The translations under genes and the position numbers were made by a program. This document shows, one piece after another, positions 1 through 7,307 of a DNA stretch of 12,377 nucleotides (the stretch's first letter is position 1; each line of letters begins with the position of its first letter). The stretch covers positions 1-12,377 of the forward strand of contig CAYTNB010000073.1 in assembly GCA_964439085.1 (NCBI GenBank), given 5' to 3'. This DNA is from JAADIV01 sp964439085. Its GTDB lineage: Bacteria > Desulfobacterota > Desulfobulbia > Desulfobulbales > VMSU01. The notes under the pieces are model-generated. The model was not told where the DNA came from. It worked only from the letters and a program-made list of their open reading frames with translations, and made no database searches.

Positions 1-1115
1 CGGCAGCGAATTTTCATAGTCGTGGAATTGTAGTGACGGAAATTCAGCAGGCCCATAGTTTACTTGACGGAGTTCTAGGTACAAACATAGGGTCCATTGC
101 TTTTGCTGTGGCCTTATTGGCGGCGGGACAAAGTTCTACCATTACTGGTACCCTTTCCGGGCAGATTGTCATGGAGGGCTTTCTTAATCTACGAATGAGA
201 CCCTGGGCCCGACGATTCATCACTAGAGGAATTGCCTTGATCCCGGCCGTAATCGTCTTGGCAATTGCCGGTGATAAGGGCTTGTATAGATTGTTGATAC
301 TGTCTCAGGTTGTTCTTAGTTTGCAACTTCCCTTCGCCACCATTCCGCTGATTCATTTCACCTCTGATCCCAAAAAAATGGGGGTTTTTGCAAACCGACT
401 ATGGGTAAAAGTTTTTGCCTGGATTATTGCTTTTATTATTATAGGTCTGAATCTTAAATTAGTATTTGGTGAACTTTCCAGTTTACTACGGGGAGCTAAT
501 TTATGGGTTTGGCTTATAATCTTAATTCCACTTGTTCTAGTTTTGGTGATACTTTCTTATATTACTGTTGGGCCATGGCTACGACCTGGTCGTACATGGA
601 AAAGCGATCTTTTAAATGATGCTGCGGATGTTGCTAACAAGATTGTCCCACTAAAGATAAACCATATTGGCGTGGCTCTGCAACATACAGTTAGTGATGC
701 CGTGATTGTATCGGCTGCCCTAACAGAGGCTCAAAGTCATGGGGCATTAATCACCCTTATACATGTCGTTGATACACCGGGTACAATGATGTTGGGTGAG
801 GAGAGTACGAGCCTGCATAGTGTAGAAGACGCTAGTTATCTTGAACAATTAAGCCGGGAAATTGAGACAGATAATATTCCGGTTGAATCTTTGTTACTTC
901 ATGGTAATCCTGCCGAAGAAATAATTAAGGCCGTGCCTGCGTCCGGTATCGATATGCTGATATTGGGTTCCCATGGGCATCGTGGTATAGAAGATATTGT
1001 TTTTGGAGAAACCGTGTCTACGGTGCGGCATACCCTTGATATTCCGGTCATGATAGTTCGCAGTTATGGTCAGGAACCTGCCCAACGCCATGTACATCTT
1101 GATGCTACAAGGTAG
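1..1115 (+). CDS. Nramp-family Mn/Fe transporter with fused C-terminal USP domain (5' partial)
   Basis: Proton-coupled divalent metal (Mn2+/Fe2+) importer of the inner membrane, fused to a cytoplasmic universal stress protein domain. The open frame runs to the left edge (first full codon at base 3). The GTG at 33 is internal, because the ten codons before it (AANFHSRGIV) continue the Nramp family pattern. Visible are about five C-terminal helices, including the family signature LLAAGQSSTITGT (TM8), the RGIALIPA segment and SQVVLSLQLPFATIPLI (TM10). The DPG and MPH metal-binding motifs lie upstream, outside the window. From about codon 218 of the visible part a USP domain follows, ending in a G-x2-G-x9-G nucleotide-binding signature (GSHGHRGIEDIVFG), with E then T where G(S/T) is usual. 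The USP part suggests nucleotide or stress gating of transport (inference). Nramp and USP identity are both strong. Confidence 0.9.
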   Translation, partial: AANFHSRGIVVTEIQQAHSLLDGVLGTNIGSIAFAVALLAAGQSSTITGTLSGQIVMEGFLNLRMRPWARRFITRGIALIPAVIVLAIAGDKGLYRLLILSQVVLSLQLPFATIPLIHFTSDPKKMGVFANRLWVKVFAWIIAFIIIGLNLKLVFGELSSLLRGANLWVWLIILIPLVLVLVILSYITVGPWLRPGRTWKSDLLNDAADVANKIVPLKINHIGVALQHTVSDAVIVSAALTEAQSHGALITLIHVVDTPGTMMLGEESTSLHSVEDASYLEQLSREIETDNIPVESLLLHGNPAEEIIKAVPASGIDMLILGSHGHRGIEDIVFGETVSTVRHTLDIPVMIVRSYGQEPAQRHVHLDATR

Positions 1116-1186
1116 TACGCTGAAACTTCCGTCATAAAATACAATTCCCGCGGCATAAGAATATAATTAAATAATTACGTGCGGCA

Positions 1187-1211
1187 ATGTCGCATACTAC
1201 TATGTCGTATA
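1187..1211 (+). repeat. Tandem near-identical 10-mers upstream of psrA-like gene
   Basis: ATGTCGCATA (1187-1196) and ATGTCGTATA (1202-1211) differ at one base and are spaced 15 bases start to start, about 100 bases upstream of the candidate promoter. Direct repeats of this kind can be binding sites of a response regulator, but two copies alone are weak evidence. Confidence 0.25.
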
Positions 1212-1301
1212 TCGCTGTTATTACGTTCTTTTTACCCTTGCTTAATATCTTCATATCAAGTAAAAAAGTTCCCAAATAAGTGACATATATACTTTTTGAT
1301 G

Positions 1302-1345
1302 TGTAAAAAAAGGTATTTACAACTTATTTGATTAAACGATATGAA
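1302..1345 (+). promoter_or_regulatory. Candidate operator and promoter of the psr-like operon
   Basis: The 268-base spacer 1116-1383 has no gene. It contains a perfect inverted repeat TGTAAA-N8-TTTACA (1302-1307 and 1316-1321). Its right half doubles as a -35 box (TTTACA, 5 of 6 to consensus), followed 18 bases later by TATGAA (1340-1345, 4 of 6). Transcription would start near 1352, placing the dyad centre at about -40. This suits a class II activator or a repressor covering the -35. The regulator is unknown; the spacing does not match a classical CRP or FNR box. A Shine-Dalgarno-like GGAAGGTGA (1371-1379) precedes the ATG at 1384. Confidence 0.4.
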
Positions 1346-1383
1346 CGGTGAAACATTAATCTGGGTAACGGGAAGGTGATTTT

Positions 1384-3570
1384 ATGGCAATCAGTAGACG
1401 AAATTTTTTAAAATGTGCAGCGTTCACAGCAGGCGGCGCTGTATTGGCCGACAATCCTTTTGTTAAGGCTACTGCCAAAGCGGCAATGAAAAAGGATGTT
1501 AAATACATCCCATCTTATTGCGAAATGTGCTTTTGGAGATGCGGGCTTATTGCTAAGGTAGAAGGCGGTAAAGTGGTTAAACTTGAGGGAAACTCTCTGC
1601 ATCCGCAAAGCCGGGGACGCTTATGTGCGAGAGGTCAGGCTGGCACAGGCCTCCTTTATGATAAGGACCGATTGCAATCGCCCCTTATCCGTACAGGTGA
1701 GCGTGGTGATGGTAAATATCGTAAAGCCGGTTGGGACGAGGCGTATAGCTACATCGCAGAGAAATTAAATGGTATTAAAGAAAAATATGGTCCGGAGTCG
1801 GCAGCCCTTTTTGCACACGGAAATGGTGGCGCATACATAGGGAATTTCCTGGAAGCATTTGGTTCTCCTAATCATAGTCACCCTTCTTATGCTCAATGCC
1901 TGGGCGCTCGTGAAGTCGCTTTTACCTTAACCTATGGTCAAGGGCCGGCCTCAACCGCTGAGCGGGTTGATATGGCTAACAGCAGAGTTATTGCCCTTTT
2001 CGGCTCTCATATGGGCGAAAATATGCACAACTCCCATAATCAGGATTTTGTTGATGGTCTTGGTAATGGGGCAAAACTAATCGTAGTTGATCCACGTTAT
2101 TCTACCGCAGCAAGTAAGTCCTCAATATGGCTACCTATTAAACCTGGCACCGATCTGGCTCTAATTCTGGCCTGGATCAATATTGTTATTCAAGAAAAGT
2201 TGTACGACCGTGAGTATCTCGAAAAATATGCCACCGGCTTTAATGAGTTAAAAGAGGCGGTGAAGGGATACAGCCCAGAATGGGCGGCTAAGGAGACTGA
2301 TTTATCTAAGAAGGATATAATTGAGGCCATCAGAGAACTGGGGCGTTATAAGCCCAATGTTGTGGTACATCCTGGCAGGCATTATTCATGGTATGGTGAT
2401 GATACGCAGCGTGGCCGTGGTTTAGCCATATTGAATGCCCTGCTCGGTACTTGGGGACGTAAAGGTGGTTTGTGGCTGCCCCCCAAGGTCAATCTGACCA
2501 AAATGAAAGAGACTGCCAAATATCCCAAACCTAAACGTAAACCTTTAGGATTTGGCGATTATCCCTTTGCCTCAGCTGGGATAACTACAGAGATTAGACG
2601 GGCAACCATTGACGGCAAGCCTTATCCCATTAAGGCCTGGTTTGTAATTGGTACGAATTTGATGAAGACCATGCCGGCACCAGTAAAAACGTTAGAGGCC
2701 ATCAAAAATTTAGATCTTCTCGTGAATATTGATCTTATGCCAACGGACATGGTTATGATGTCTGATGTTATTTTACCCTCGACCAGTTATCTTGAGCGCC
2801 ATGACACATTGGCAATCGTTACTCAGAAAAATGCTGGTATCGCCATTCGGCAGCCGGTAGCAAATCCCTGGAAAAACGTTAAGCCCGCCTGGCTCATTGC
2901 CAAAGAATTATGTAATAAGATGGGCTTGGAAAAATATGTTGAATATGAGACCTTAGATGAGCAAATGCGTCAGCAGGCCAAACTGTGGAAGATAGATTAT
3001 AAGAAGTTAGAAACGACAGGCTATATACCTATCCCTGACAGCTACCATCCTTATATCACAGAACAAAATCAACCAGTATTCCCTACAGATTCTAAAAAGA
3101 TTGAATTGTACAGCACAGCCCTCGAGGATGAGGATATGGATCCGGTACCTAAATTTACCAGGCACAAAGTTCCACCCGCCGGGATGTTCAGACTTCTTTA
3201 TGGCCGTAGCCCAGTGCATACATTCTCAAGAAGTATGAATAACAAGTGGCTCTACGAACTGAAAAGTGAGAACGAAGTTTGGTTGAGTGCAAATGTTGCT
3301 CGTAGTTTAGGGATTGAAAATGGCGAGAAAGTTTCTTTGGTTAATGAGAAAGGTCTCAAAAGTAATGTGGGCCGGGTCAAGGTTACCGAGAGAATCAGAG
3401 AGGACTGTATCTATGTTATTCATGGTTTTGGATCCACATCCAAGAGAATGACCATGGCCTATGGCCGGGGTATAGATGATACGCAGATGATGTCCCATTA
3501 TGCTACTGATCCCATTAGTGGCACCAATGGGATGCGGGTCAATTTTGTTAAGATTGTGAAGGAGAGTTAA
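1384..3570 (+). CDS. psrA: Psr/Phs-type molybdopterin oxidoreductase, catalytic subunit (Tat-exported)
   Basis: Catalytic subunit of a periplasm-facing complex iron-sulfur molybdoenzyme, closest in layout to polysulfide/thiosulfate reductase (PsrA/PhsA); 728 residues, near the usual 750-760. The N-terminus has a clear Tat signal (SRRNFLK, residues 4-10, then a hydrophobic stretch to about 34). A [4Fe-4S] site follows as C46-x2-C49-x3-C53-x27-C81. Cys172 (SYAQCLGA) sits where PsrA-type enzymes have the Cys ligand of Mo. The segments GRHYSWYGDDTQR, GTNLMKTMP and the C-terminal cofactor domain starting near SPVHTFSRSMNNKWL match PsrA/PhsA style. There is no in-frame UGA, so it is not a selenocysteine formate dehydrogenase. 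It is first of three tightly spaced genes; one base separates it from the ferredoxin subunit. The substrate (polysulfide, thiosulfate, tetrathionate, other) is not determinable, so the symbol marks the family, not a proven reaction. Confidence 0.85.
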   Translation: MAISRRNFLKCAAFTAGGAVLADNPFVKATAKAAMKKDVKYIPSYCEMCFWRCGLIAKVEGGKVVKLEGNSLHPQSRGRLCARGQAGTGLLYDKDRLQSPLIRTGERGDGKYRKAGWDEAYSYIAEKLNGIKEKYGPESAALFAHGNGGAYIGNFLEAFGSPNHSHPSYAQCLGAREVAFTLTYGQGPASTAERVDMANSRVIALFGSHMGENMHNSHNQDFVDGLGNGAKLIVVDPRYSTAASKSSIWLPIKPGTDLALILAWINIVIQEKLYDREYLEKYATGFNELKEAVKGYSPEWAAKETDLSKKDIIEAIRELGRYKPNVVVHPGRHYSWYGDDTQRGRGLAILNALLGTWGRKGGLWLPPKVNLTKMKETAKYPKPKRKPLGFGDYPFASAGITTEIRRATIDGKPYPIKAWFVIGTNLMKTMPAPVKTLEAIKNLDLLVNIDLMPTDMVMMSDVILPSTSYLERHDTLAIVTQKNAGIAIRQPVANPWKNVKPAWLIAKELCNKMGLEKYVEYETLDEQMRQQAKLWKIDYKKLETTGYIPIPDSYHPYITEQNQPVFPTDSKKIELYSTALEDEDMDPVPKFTRHKVPPAGMFRLLYGRSPVHTFSRSMNNKWLYELKSENEVWLSANVARSLGIENGEKVSLVNEKGLKSNVGRVKVTERIREDCIYVIHGFGSTSKRMTMAYGRGIDDTQMMSHYATDPISGTNGMRVNFVKIVKES

Positions 3571-3571
3571 A

Positions 3572-4129
3572 ATGAAACGCTATGCTATGGTGATAGATCA
3601 AAGCAGGTGTATCGGTTGTATGGCCTGTATTTCTGCATGTACTCAGGAAAATCAGGTACCCTTTGAGAATTTTCGCACTCGGGTACTTGAAATTACTAAG
3701 GGGAAATTCCCCAAATTAAGAACAGAGTTAAGATCGGAACTTTGTAATCATTGTGATAATGCTCCTTGCGTACAGGCCTGTCCCACCGGTGCATCTTATA
3801 AAAGGAAAGATGGGATTGTCCTGGTTGATCGCAATAAATGCGTTGGCTGTAAAGCTTGCATTGCAGCCTGTCCATACGATGCCCGTTATATTAATGAGGA
3901 ATATGGTTATGTTGATAAGTGTACCTTCTGCGAACATCGACTTAAAAAAGGGCTTAAACCTGCCTGTGTAGCTACTTGTATTGGTAAATCGAGAATATTT
4001 GGAGATTTGAGTGATAAAAGCAGTGAGGTAAGCAGAATGCTGGCCGAGAATGAATCTCGGGTTATAAGCAAAGCCGCCGGTACACAGCCAAGAGTTTATT
4101 ATATTAATCGCTATCCCAGCAAAAAATAG
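3572..4129 (+). CDS. psrB: Four-cluster [4Fe-4S] electron-transfer subunit (PsrB/PhsB-like)
   Basis: Ferredoxin-like subunit that passes electrons between the NrfD-type quinone site and the molybdenum subunit. The 185 residues carry exactly sixteen cysteines in four motifs: C13/16/19/23, C58/61/66/70, C90/93/96/100 and C117/120/132/136, the last as C-x2-C-x11-C-x3-C. This is the standard PsrB/DmsB/NrfC arrangement for four [4Fe-4S] clusters, and the length equals the family norm (about 190). It has no signal peptide of its own, so it is expected to be exported together with the Tat-targeted catalytic subunit, as is known for such complexes. The start is fixed by GAAGGAG (3558-3564) inside the end of the upstream gene, one base after its stop, which suggests translational coupling. 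Confidence 0.92.
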   Translation: MKRYAMVIDQSRCIGCMACISACTQENQVPFENFRTRVLEITKGKFPKLRTELRSELCNHCDNAPCVQACPTGASYKRKDGIVLVDRNKCVGCKACIAACPYDARYINEEYGYVDKCTFCEHRLKKGLKPACVATCIGKSRIFGDLSDKSSEVSRMLAENESRVISKAAGTQPRVYYINRYPSKK

Positions 4130-4143
4130 AGGAGGGTACATAA

Positions 4144-5127
4144 ATGGAATTTACAATTACTGGGGCTAATGCTCTGACCTATCCGCATTTGCATATATGG
4201 GATTGGCGGGTTGCCATATATCTATTTTTAGGAGGTTTGTCGGGCGGTTGTATGTCGATGGCGGCTGTGGCAAATCTACGTTCAGGTAAGGAGACGCCAC
4301 ACGATAAACCTTGTTGCTGGCGGGTGCCTGTGATTACGCCTTTTCTCCTGGCGATAGGCATGGGTTTTCTCTTTCTTGATCTTGAGGTGAAGACGCACAT
4401 GTATCGTTTCTATATGACTATACAGCCATTATCGCCCATGTCCTGGGGCTCATGGCTTTTAATCCTGGTTTTTCCAGCCATGATCTCTTTTGCTTTAAGT
4501 GCGGTGCCTGACCAGGTTATTGATAATATTAATGAAGGTTATATCAAGAATCTTATCCAAAAATTCCAGCCTCATATGAGATTATGGGCAAAAATTAATT
4601 TTGTTCTTGGTATACTTCTAGCAATTTATACCGGTATTTTACTTAGTTCATTCATGGCGCGGCCATTGTGGAATTCATCCATTTTGCCGATGTTATTTTT
4701 GAATTCTGGTTTGTCAACCGGGGCTGCGTTTATGATCCTGATTGCCACAAAAAACTCGGTAAAACTATTTTTTACCAAGGTTGATATTTGGCTTATTTTC
4801 TCTGAAATTGCGGTTTTGATTCTGCTTTATTATGGGCAGTTTACTTCTGCTGAGGCCTCGCGTGAGTCCATTATGCCGTTTTTCACGCTGACAAGTCAGT
4901 ACTTCCCTTATTTTATTAGTATTTTGATTTTAAGTGTTATTCTGCCCTTGGCCATTGTCTTAAAGTTCTTGGAGGTCACCGGAGATCATGATCCGAATCT
5001 TGAACTTACCTTTAAACAGAAGTTCGAGATGAACGCCAGTGCAGTTCTGGTTCTACTTGGTGGAGTGATTATTCGTTTTGCTCTGGTTTATGCAGGTCAG
5101 TTAAGTAAATTTACAGGTCTTTCATGA
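4144..5127 (+). CDS. psrC: NrfD/PsrC-family membrane quinone-binding subunit
   Basis: Integral membrane anchor that oxidises or reduces menaquinone for the complex. The 327 residues contain about eight hydrophobic helices (roughly 21-45, 61-82, 101-122, 151-170, 178-201, 212-233, 252-276 and 298-320), as in PsrC. The first holds the family-type glycine-rich motif YLFLGGLSGGCMSMAA. It lacks heme-ligand His pairs typical of the cytochrome b type PhsC, so electron transfer would go directly from quinone to the iron-sulfur subunit. It is longer than the 253-residue Wolinella PsrC. A strong GAGGAGGG (4129-4136 region) begins at the stop of the preceding gene and fixes the ATG. It is the last gene of the operon; no U-rich terminator follows directly, only the hairpin at 5153-5211. 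Confidence 0.88.
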   Translation: MEFTITGANALTYPHLHIWDWRVAIYLFLGGLSGGCMSMAAVANLRSGKETPHDKPCCWRVPVITPFLLAIGMGFLFLDLEVKTHMYRFYMTIQPLSPMSWGSWLLILVFPAMISFALSAVPDQVIDNINEGYIKNLIQKFQPHMRLWAKINFVLGILLAIYTGILLSSFMARPLWNSSILPMLFLNSGLSTGAAFMILIATKNSVKLFFTKVDIWLIFSEIAVLILLYYGQFTSAEASRESIMPFFTLTSQYFPYFISILILSVILPLAIVLKFLEVTGDHDPNLELTFKQKFEMNASAVLVLLGGVIIRFALVYAGQLSKFTGLS

Positions 5128-5152
5128 TTAGCAGATTGCCCCTTTGCATATA

Positions 5153-5211
5153 ATTAGACATTCTGGATGACACCCCTGTAACGACGTCGGGAGTTATCCA
5201 GAATGTCTAAT
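5153..5211. repeat. Long near-perfect hairpin downstream of the psr-like operon
   Basis: Arms ATTAGACATTCTGGAT (5153-5168) and ATCCAGAATGTCTAAT (5196-5211) are perfect reverse complements. Pairing continues inward through G-T, A-T and C-G, then one A-A mismatch and three C-G pairs, giving a stem of about 22 pairs around a 13-base loop that contains CGACGTCG. No T tract follows, so it is not a typical intrinsic terminator. It could stabilise the 3' end of the operon mRNA, be a factor-dependent processing site, or be part of a dispersed repeat. Confidence 0.7.
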
Positions 5212-5287
5212 AGTTGACAGAATTATTTGGTCATCATTTCAATGTGTTACGGGCGTCAACCATATCACTACCTTACAGGTTGTTTTC

Positions 5288-5360
5288 TCGGAGTCTACGC
5301 TTCGCTTGCCTGTTTTTTAGAAAAGAATTTATAAGGTACTTAGGTAAGCGTAGACTCCGA
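5288..5360. repeat. Inverted repeat with 15-base perfect arms
   Basis: TCGGAGTCTACGCTT (5288-5302) and AAGCGTAGACTCCGA (5346-5360) are perfect reverse complements. The left arm contains a tandem CGCTTCGCTT. If one CGCTT copy is bulged out, the stem grows to about 19 pairs by also pairing CGCTTGCCT with AGGTAAGCG, with one G-T wobble. The loop is AT-rich, about 30 bases. Such long palindromes outside genes are typical of mobile repeat families or structured RNAs. Confidence 0.7.
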
Positions 5361-5400
5361 TACCCCTCGTGGGGTGCTAGATCACACTGCTGTTGTAGAT

Positions 5401-5440
5401 AAAAAAGGGGATGCCATAAGAAATGGCATCCCCTTTTTTT
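5401..5440. terminator. Strong bidirectional intrinsic terminator
   Basis: A perfect 17-base stem (AAAAAAGGGGATGCCAT paired with 5423-5439) closes a five-base loop AAGAA (5418-5422). It ends in seven T on the + strand and has the matching A run on the other side, so it should work in both directions. It lies 274 bases after the psrC-like stop, too far to be the simple operon terminator, and separates the operon region from the kinase gene. Bases 5441-5590 show no other recognisable signal. Confidence 0.9.
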
Positions 5441-5590
5441 ATAATTATGGTAGTTAATTAAAATGCAGATTCAAAAAACAAAAACTGGAATGATTACATG
5501 ACTTTGTTTGCTCATTGGTGAAACCCTGAGTGTTTTACCCCGTATTTGTTCCTGAGGTTACCCAAAAAACTTATAACTAATTCCCTATTT

Positions 5591-7225
5591 ATGTCTATAC
5601 GCCGTAAAATAATAATCTCTCTCTGTCTGATTATTGCCATTATTACTGCACTCCTATCGCTTAATTCTATTATGGCTAGGCAAGAGGGGCGTTATGTTAA
5701 AAAATTATTGTGGATTCATCATCAATATACGGCGCTTCTTAATCTTAAAATCCATGTTACCCGCCAGTTGAGTGAGGCTCAGGATATTTTTATCTATGGG
5801 AAGAAGGCGGATGCAGATAATTTTCAGGAAACGTCAAATGTGGTTCAGAGTGAAGGGGTGCGGCTTTCGAAGGCACTTATGGAAGAGGACGCTCTGGCAG
5901 GCGAAAATAGCAAAACTGTTGCGAATACTTCTGATAATCAACGGCGTCTCTTAAAATTGCAGCATAATTACGAGGATCTACAGCGACAGTTGATCTTGAT
6001 GGCCAGCTTGTTAAAAGTTGGACGTAAGGTCAAGGCGCAGGAACATTTCCAAAAAGTTATTTCTGGGCAATTTAATGATTTTTTTACAGAGATAGATGAC
6101 TGGATTATCGCAAAGCGGCTGGAGTTGAACAATACGGAAGCCAGTTTTGTCAAATTAAATCAACGTTATAATTATTCTTCTATTGTCGCTTTGGGCAGTA
6201 TTTTGGCTATTGTTATAATCTTTGCGGCAGTCTTGATCTATATGCTTAGTGCCAGGATACAGGAGCTATTAAAAGCGACAAACAGAATCGCCCATGGGGA
6301 CTTGCTTTCCACCGTTGTTGAGCGGGGGAATGATGAATTTACGCAATTTGCCAAGGCCATGAATTTGATGATAGCAAGCCTTGCAAGTTCTCGGCATAAA
6401 TTGCTTGAACAATCATATTATTCGGGTATGGCCGATATGGTGGCTGGTACCCTGCATAATATTCGTAACGCTTTATCGCCGGTGGTAGTAGATCTGGAGA
6501 TAATTGATCAGAAGCTTATTGCCATTAGAACGGATCGCCTTAGGCAGGCTATGGTAGAGATAATGGCTGAAGAAACCTCTGCCGAAAAACGTCGGAATTT
6601 GTTGGAGTTTATGGCCCTAAGCGTCGAAAAATTACATCTTTTAGTGCCACAACTCTTGGAAAATCTTGCGGGAATAGGCCAAAAACTCAGTGTCATTAGC
6701 AAGGTGCTGGATAATAATACTCAATATTCTGTAGCAGAAAGGCCTCTGGAAAATGTAATTTTGGCCAGTATCATTCAAGATTCCTTGGGGTTGGTGAATA
6801 AAAAATATCTTGAGACGGTCTCTATTATTATTTCCCCGGAAATTGCTGAAATAGGCTCTTTTATGACTCAGAGGATTGTGCTGGTGCAAATAATTGCCAA
6901 TTTGTTAAATAACGCCATTGAATCGATTATCCGCACCGAAGTGCAGGATGGGGTTGTCAATATTAATGCAGAAGATCGGCAGGATAAAAAAGGTCGGGAG
7001 TTGTGCTTAAGAATTATTGATAACGGCGCTGGCATTGCTGATGAAATGCTGGAAAAGATATTTCAGCGGGGAGTTTCATCCAAAAAAAACAGCACCGGGT
7101 TGGGACTGCATTGGTGTGCTAATGCAGTGTCTTCGTTAAAGGGGTCTTTAAAGGCGGCAAACAATGGGGTTACGGAGAACGGAGCTATCTTAAGTCTAAT
7201 ACTGGAACTGCCGCTTAAAAAGTAA
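5591..7225 (+). CDS. Membrane sensor histidine kinase (sensor-HAMP-HisKA-like-HATPase)
   Basis: Two-component sensor kinase of the inner membrane. From the ATG at 5591 the protein has 544 residues. TM1 is about 8-27, followed by a helical periplasmic sensor of about 165 residues without a recognised ligand fold and TM2 at about 196-219. A HAMP segment ends in DEFTQFAKAMNLM. An unusual phosphoacceptor box GTLHNIRNALSPV has His289. The ATPase domain follows with an N box NLLNNAIES (Asn441), DNGAGI (about 477-482), IFQRGVSSK and the G2 box TGLGLHWCANAV. A TTG at 5546 would add 15 residues; neither start has a good ribosome site, and the ATG gives a typical basic-then-hydrophobic N-terminus. It has no REC domain and converges on the response regulator gene 81 bases away, its likely partner (inference). 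The stimulus is unknown. Confidence 0.88.
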   Translation: MSIRRKIIISLCLIIAIITALLSLNSIMARQEGRYVKKLLWIHHQYTALLNLKIHVTRQLSEAQDIFIYGKKADADNFQETSNVVQSEGVRLSKALMEEDALAGENSKTVANTSDNQRRLLKLQHNYEDLQRQLILMASLLKVGRKVKAQEHFQKVISGQFNDFFTEIDDWIIAKRLELNNTEASFVKLNQRYNYSSIVALGSILAIVIIFAAVLIYMLSARIQELLKATNRIAHGDLLSTVVERGNDEFTQFAKAMNLMIASLASSRHKLLEQSYYSGMADMVAGTLHNIRNALSPVVVDLEIIDQKLIAIRTDRLRQAMVEIMAEETSAEKRRNLLEFMALSVEKLHLLVPQLLENLAGIGQKLSVISKVLDNNTQYSVAERPLENVILASIIQDSLGLVNKKYLETVSIIISPEIAEIGSFMTQRIVLVQIIANLLNNAIESIIRTEVQDGVVNINAEDRQDKKGRELCLRIIDNGAGIADEMLEKIFQRGVSSKKNSTGLGLHWCANAVSSLKGSLKAANNGVTENGAILSLILELPLKK

Positions 7226-7288
7226 TGAACATTGAGCATCTCACAAGGAACTTCGAATTACTGAAAGTACTTCCGCCCCATCTTTATA

Positions 7289-7307
7289 AATACTCCCAAA
7301 GAGTATT
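7289..7307. terminator. Small hairpin between convergent kinase and regulator genes
   Basis: AATACTC (7289-7295) and GAGTATT (7301-7307) pair around CCAAA. The hairpin overlaps the minus-strand stop codon of the regulator and sits in the convergent gap. The stem is short and AT-rich and no good T run follows in either direction, so a terminator role is tentative. Confidence 0.25.

Larger units (their letters stand above)
5214..5440 (+). ncRNA. Candidate structured small RNA or miniature repeat element
   Basis: The gap 5128-5590 has no convincing protein gene. Bases 5214-5219 are a consensus -35 (TTGACA), followed after 18 bases by TTCAAT (5238-5243), a fair -10. Transcription from near 5250 would end at the strong terminator 5401-5440, giving an RNA of roughly 190 bases. 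It would fold into a long bulged stem (5288-5360), a short ACCCC-TCGT-GGGGT hairpin (5362-5375) and the terminator. ACCTTA (5270-5275) can pair instead with TAAGGT (5332-5337) and TTTTCT with AGAAAA next to it, so an alternative fold exists. No known RNA family is recognised. A miniature transposon-like repeat is an equally open explanation. Confidence 0.3.

Noticed and set aside
33..35. GTG at 33 as the start of the transporter gene
   Set aside because: The frame is open to the left edge and the ten codons before it fit the Nramp family; the gene is simply cut by the window.
1263..1297. Seven-base inverted repeat AAAAAGT / ACTTTTT in the spacer
   Set aside because: Low-complexity A/T arms in AT-rich DNA, expected by chance.
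1328..1342. FNR-like box near TTGAT before the psr-like operon
   Set aside because: Only the left half-site matches; the right half does not.
3728..4141. 137-codon minus-strand frame under the ferredoxin subunit gene
   Set aside because: It lies wholly opposite a gene with sixteen conserved cysteines and has no ribosome site; it is a shadow.
5153..5211. Integron attC site
   Set aside because: The arms lack the GTTRRRY and RYYYAAC core sites, pairing is nearly complete without the extrahelical bases expected, and no integrase is present.
5214..5402. 62-codon frame with TTG start before the terminator
   Set aside because: No ribosome site, a rare start that coincides with a consensus -35 box, and the frame runs through two inverted-repeat arms; the peptide has no recognisable feature.
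5546..5590. TTG at 5546 as kinase start
   Set aside because: It has no ribosome site and only adds 15 residues before a typical kinase N-terminus at the ATG 5591; not excluded, just less likely.
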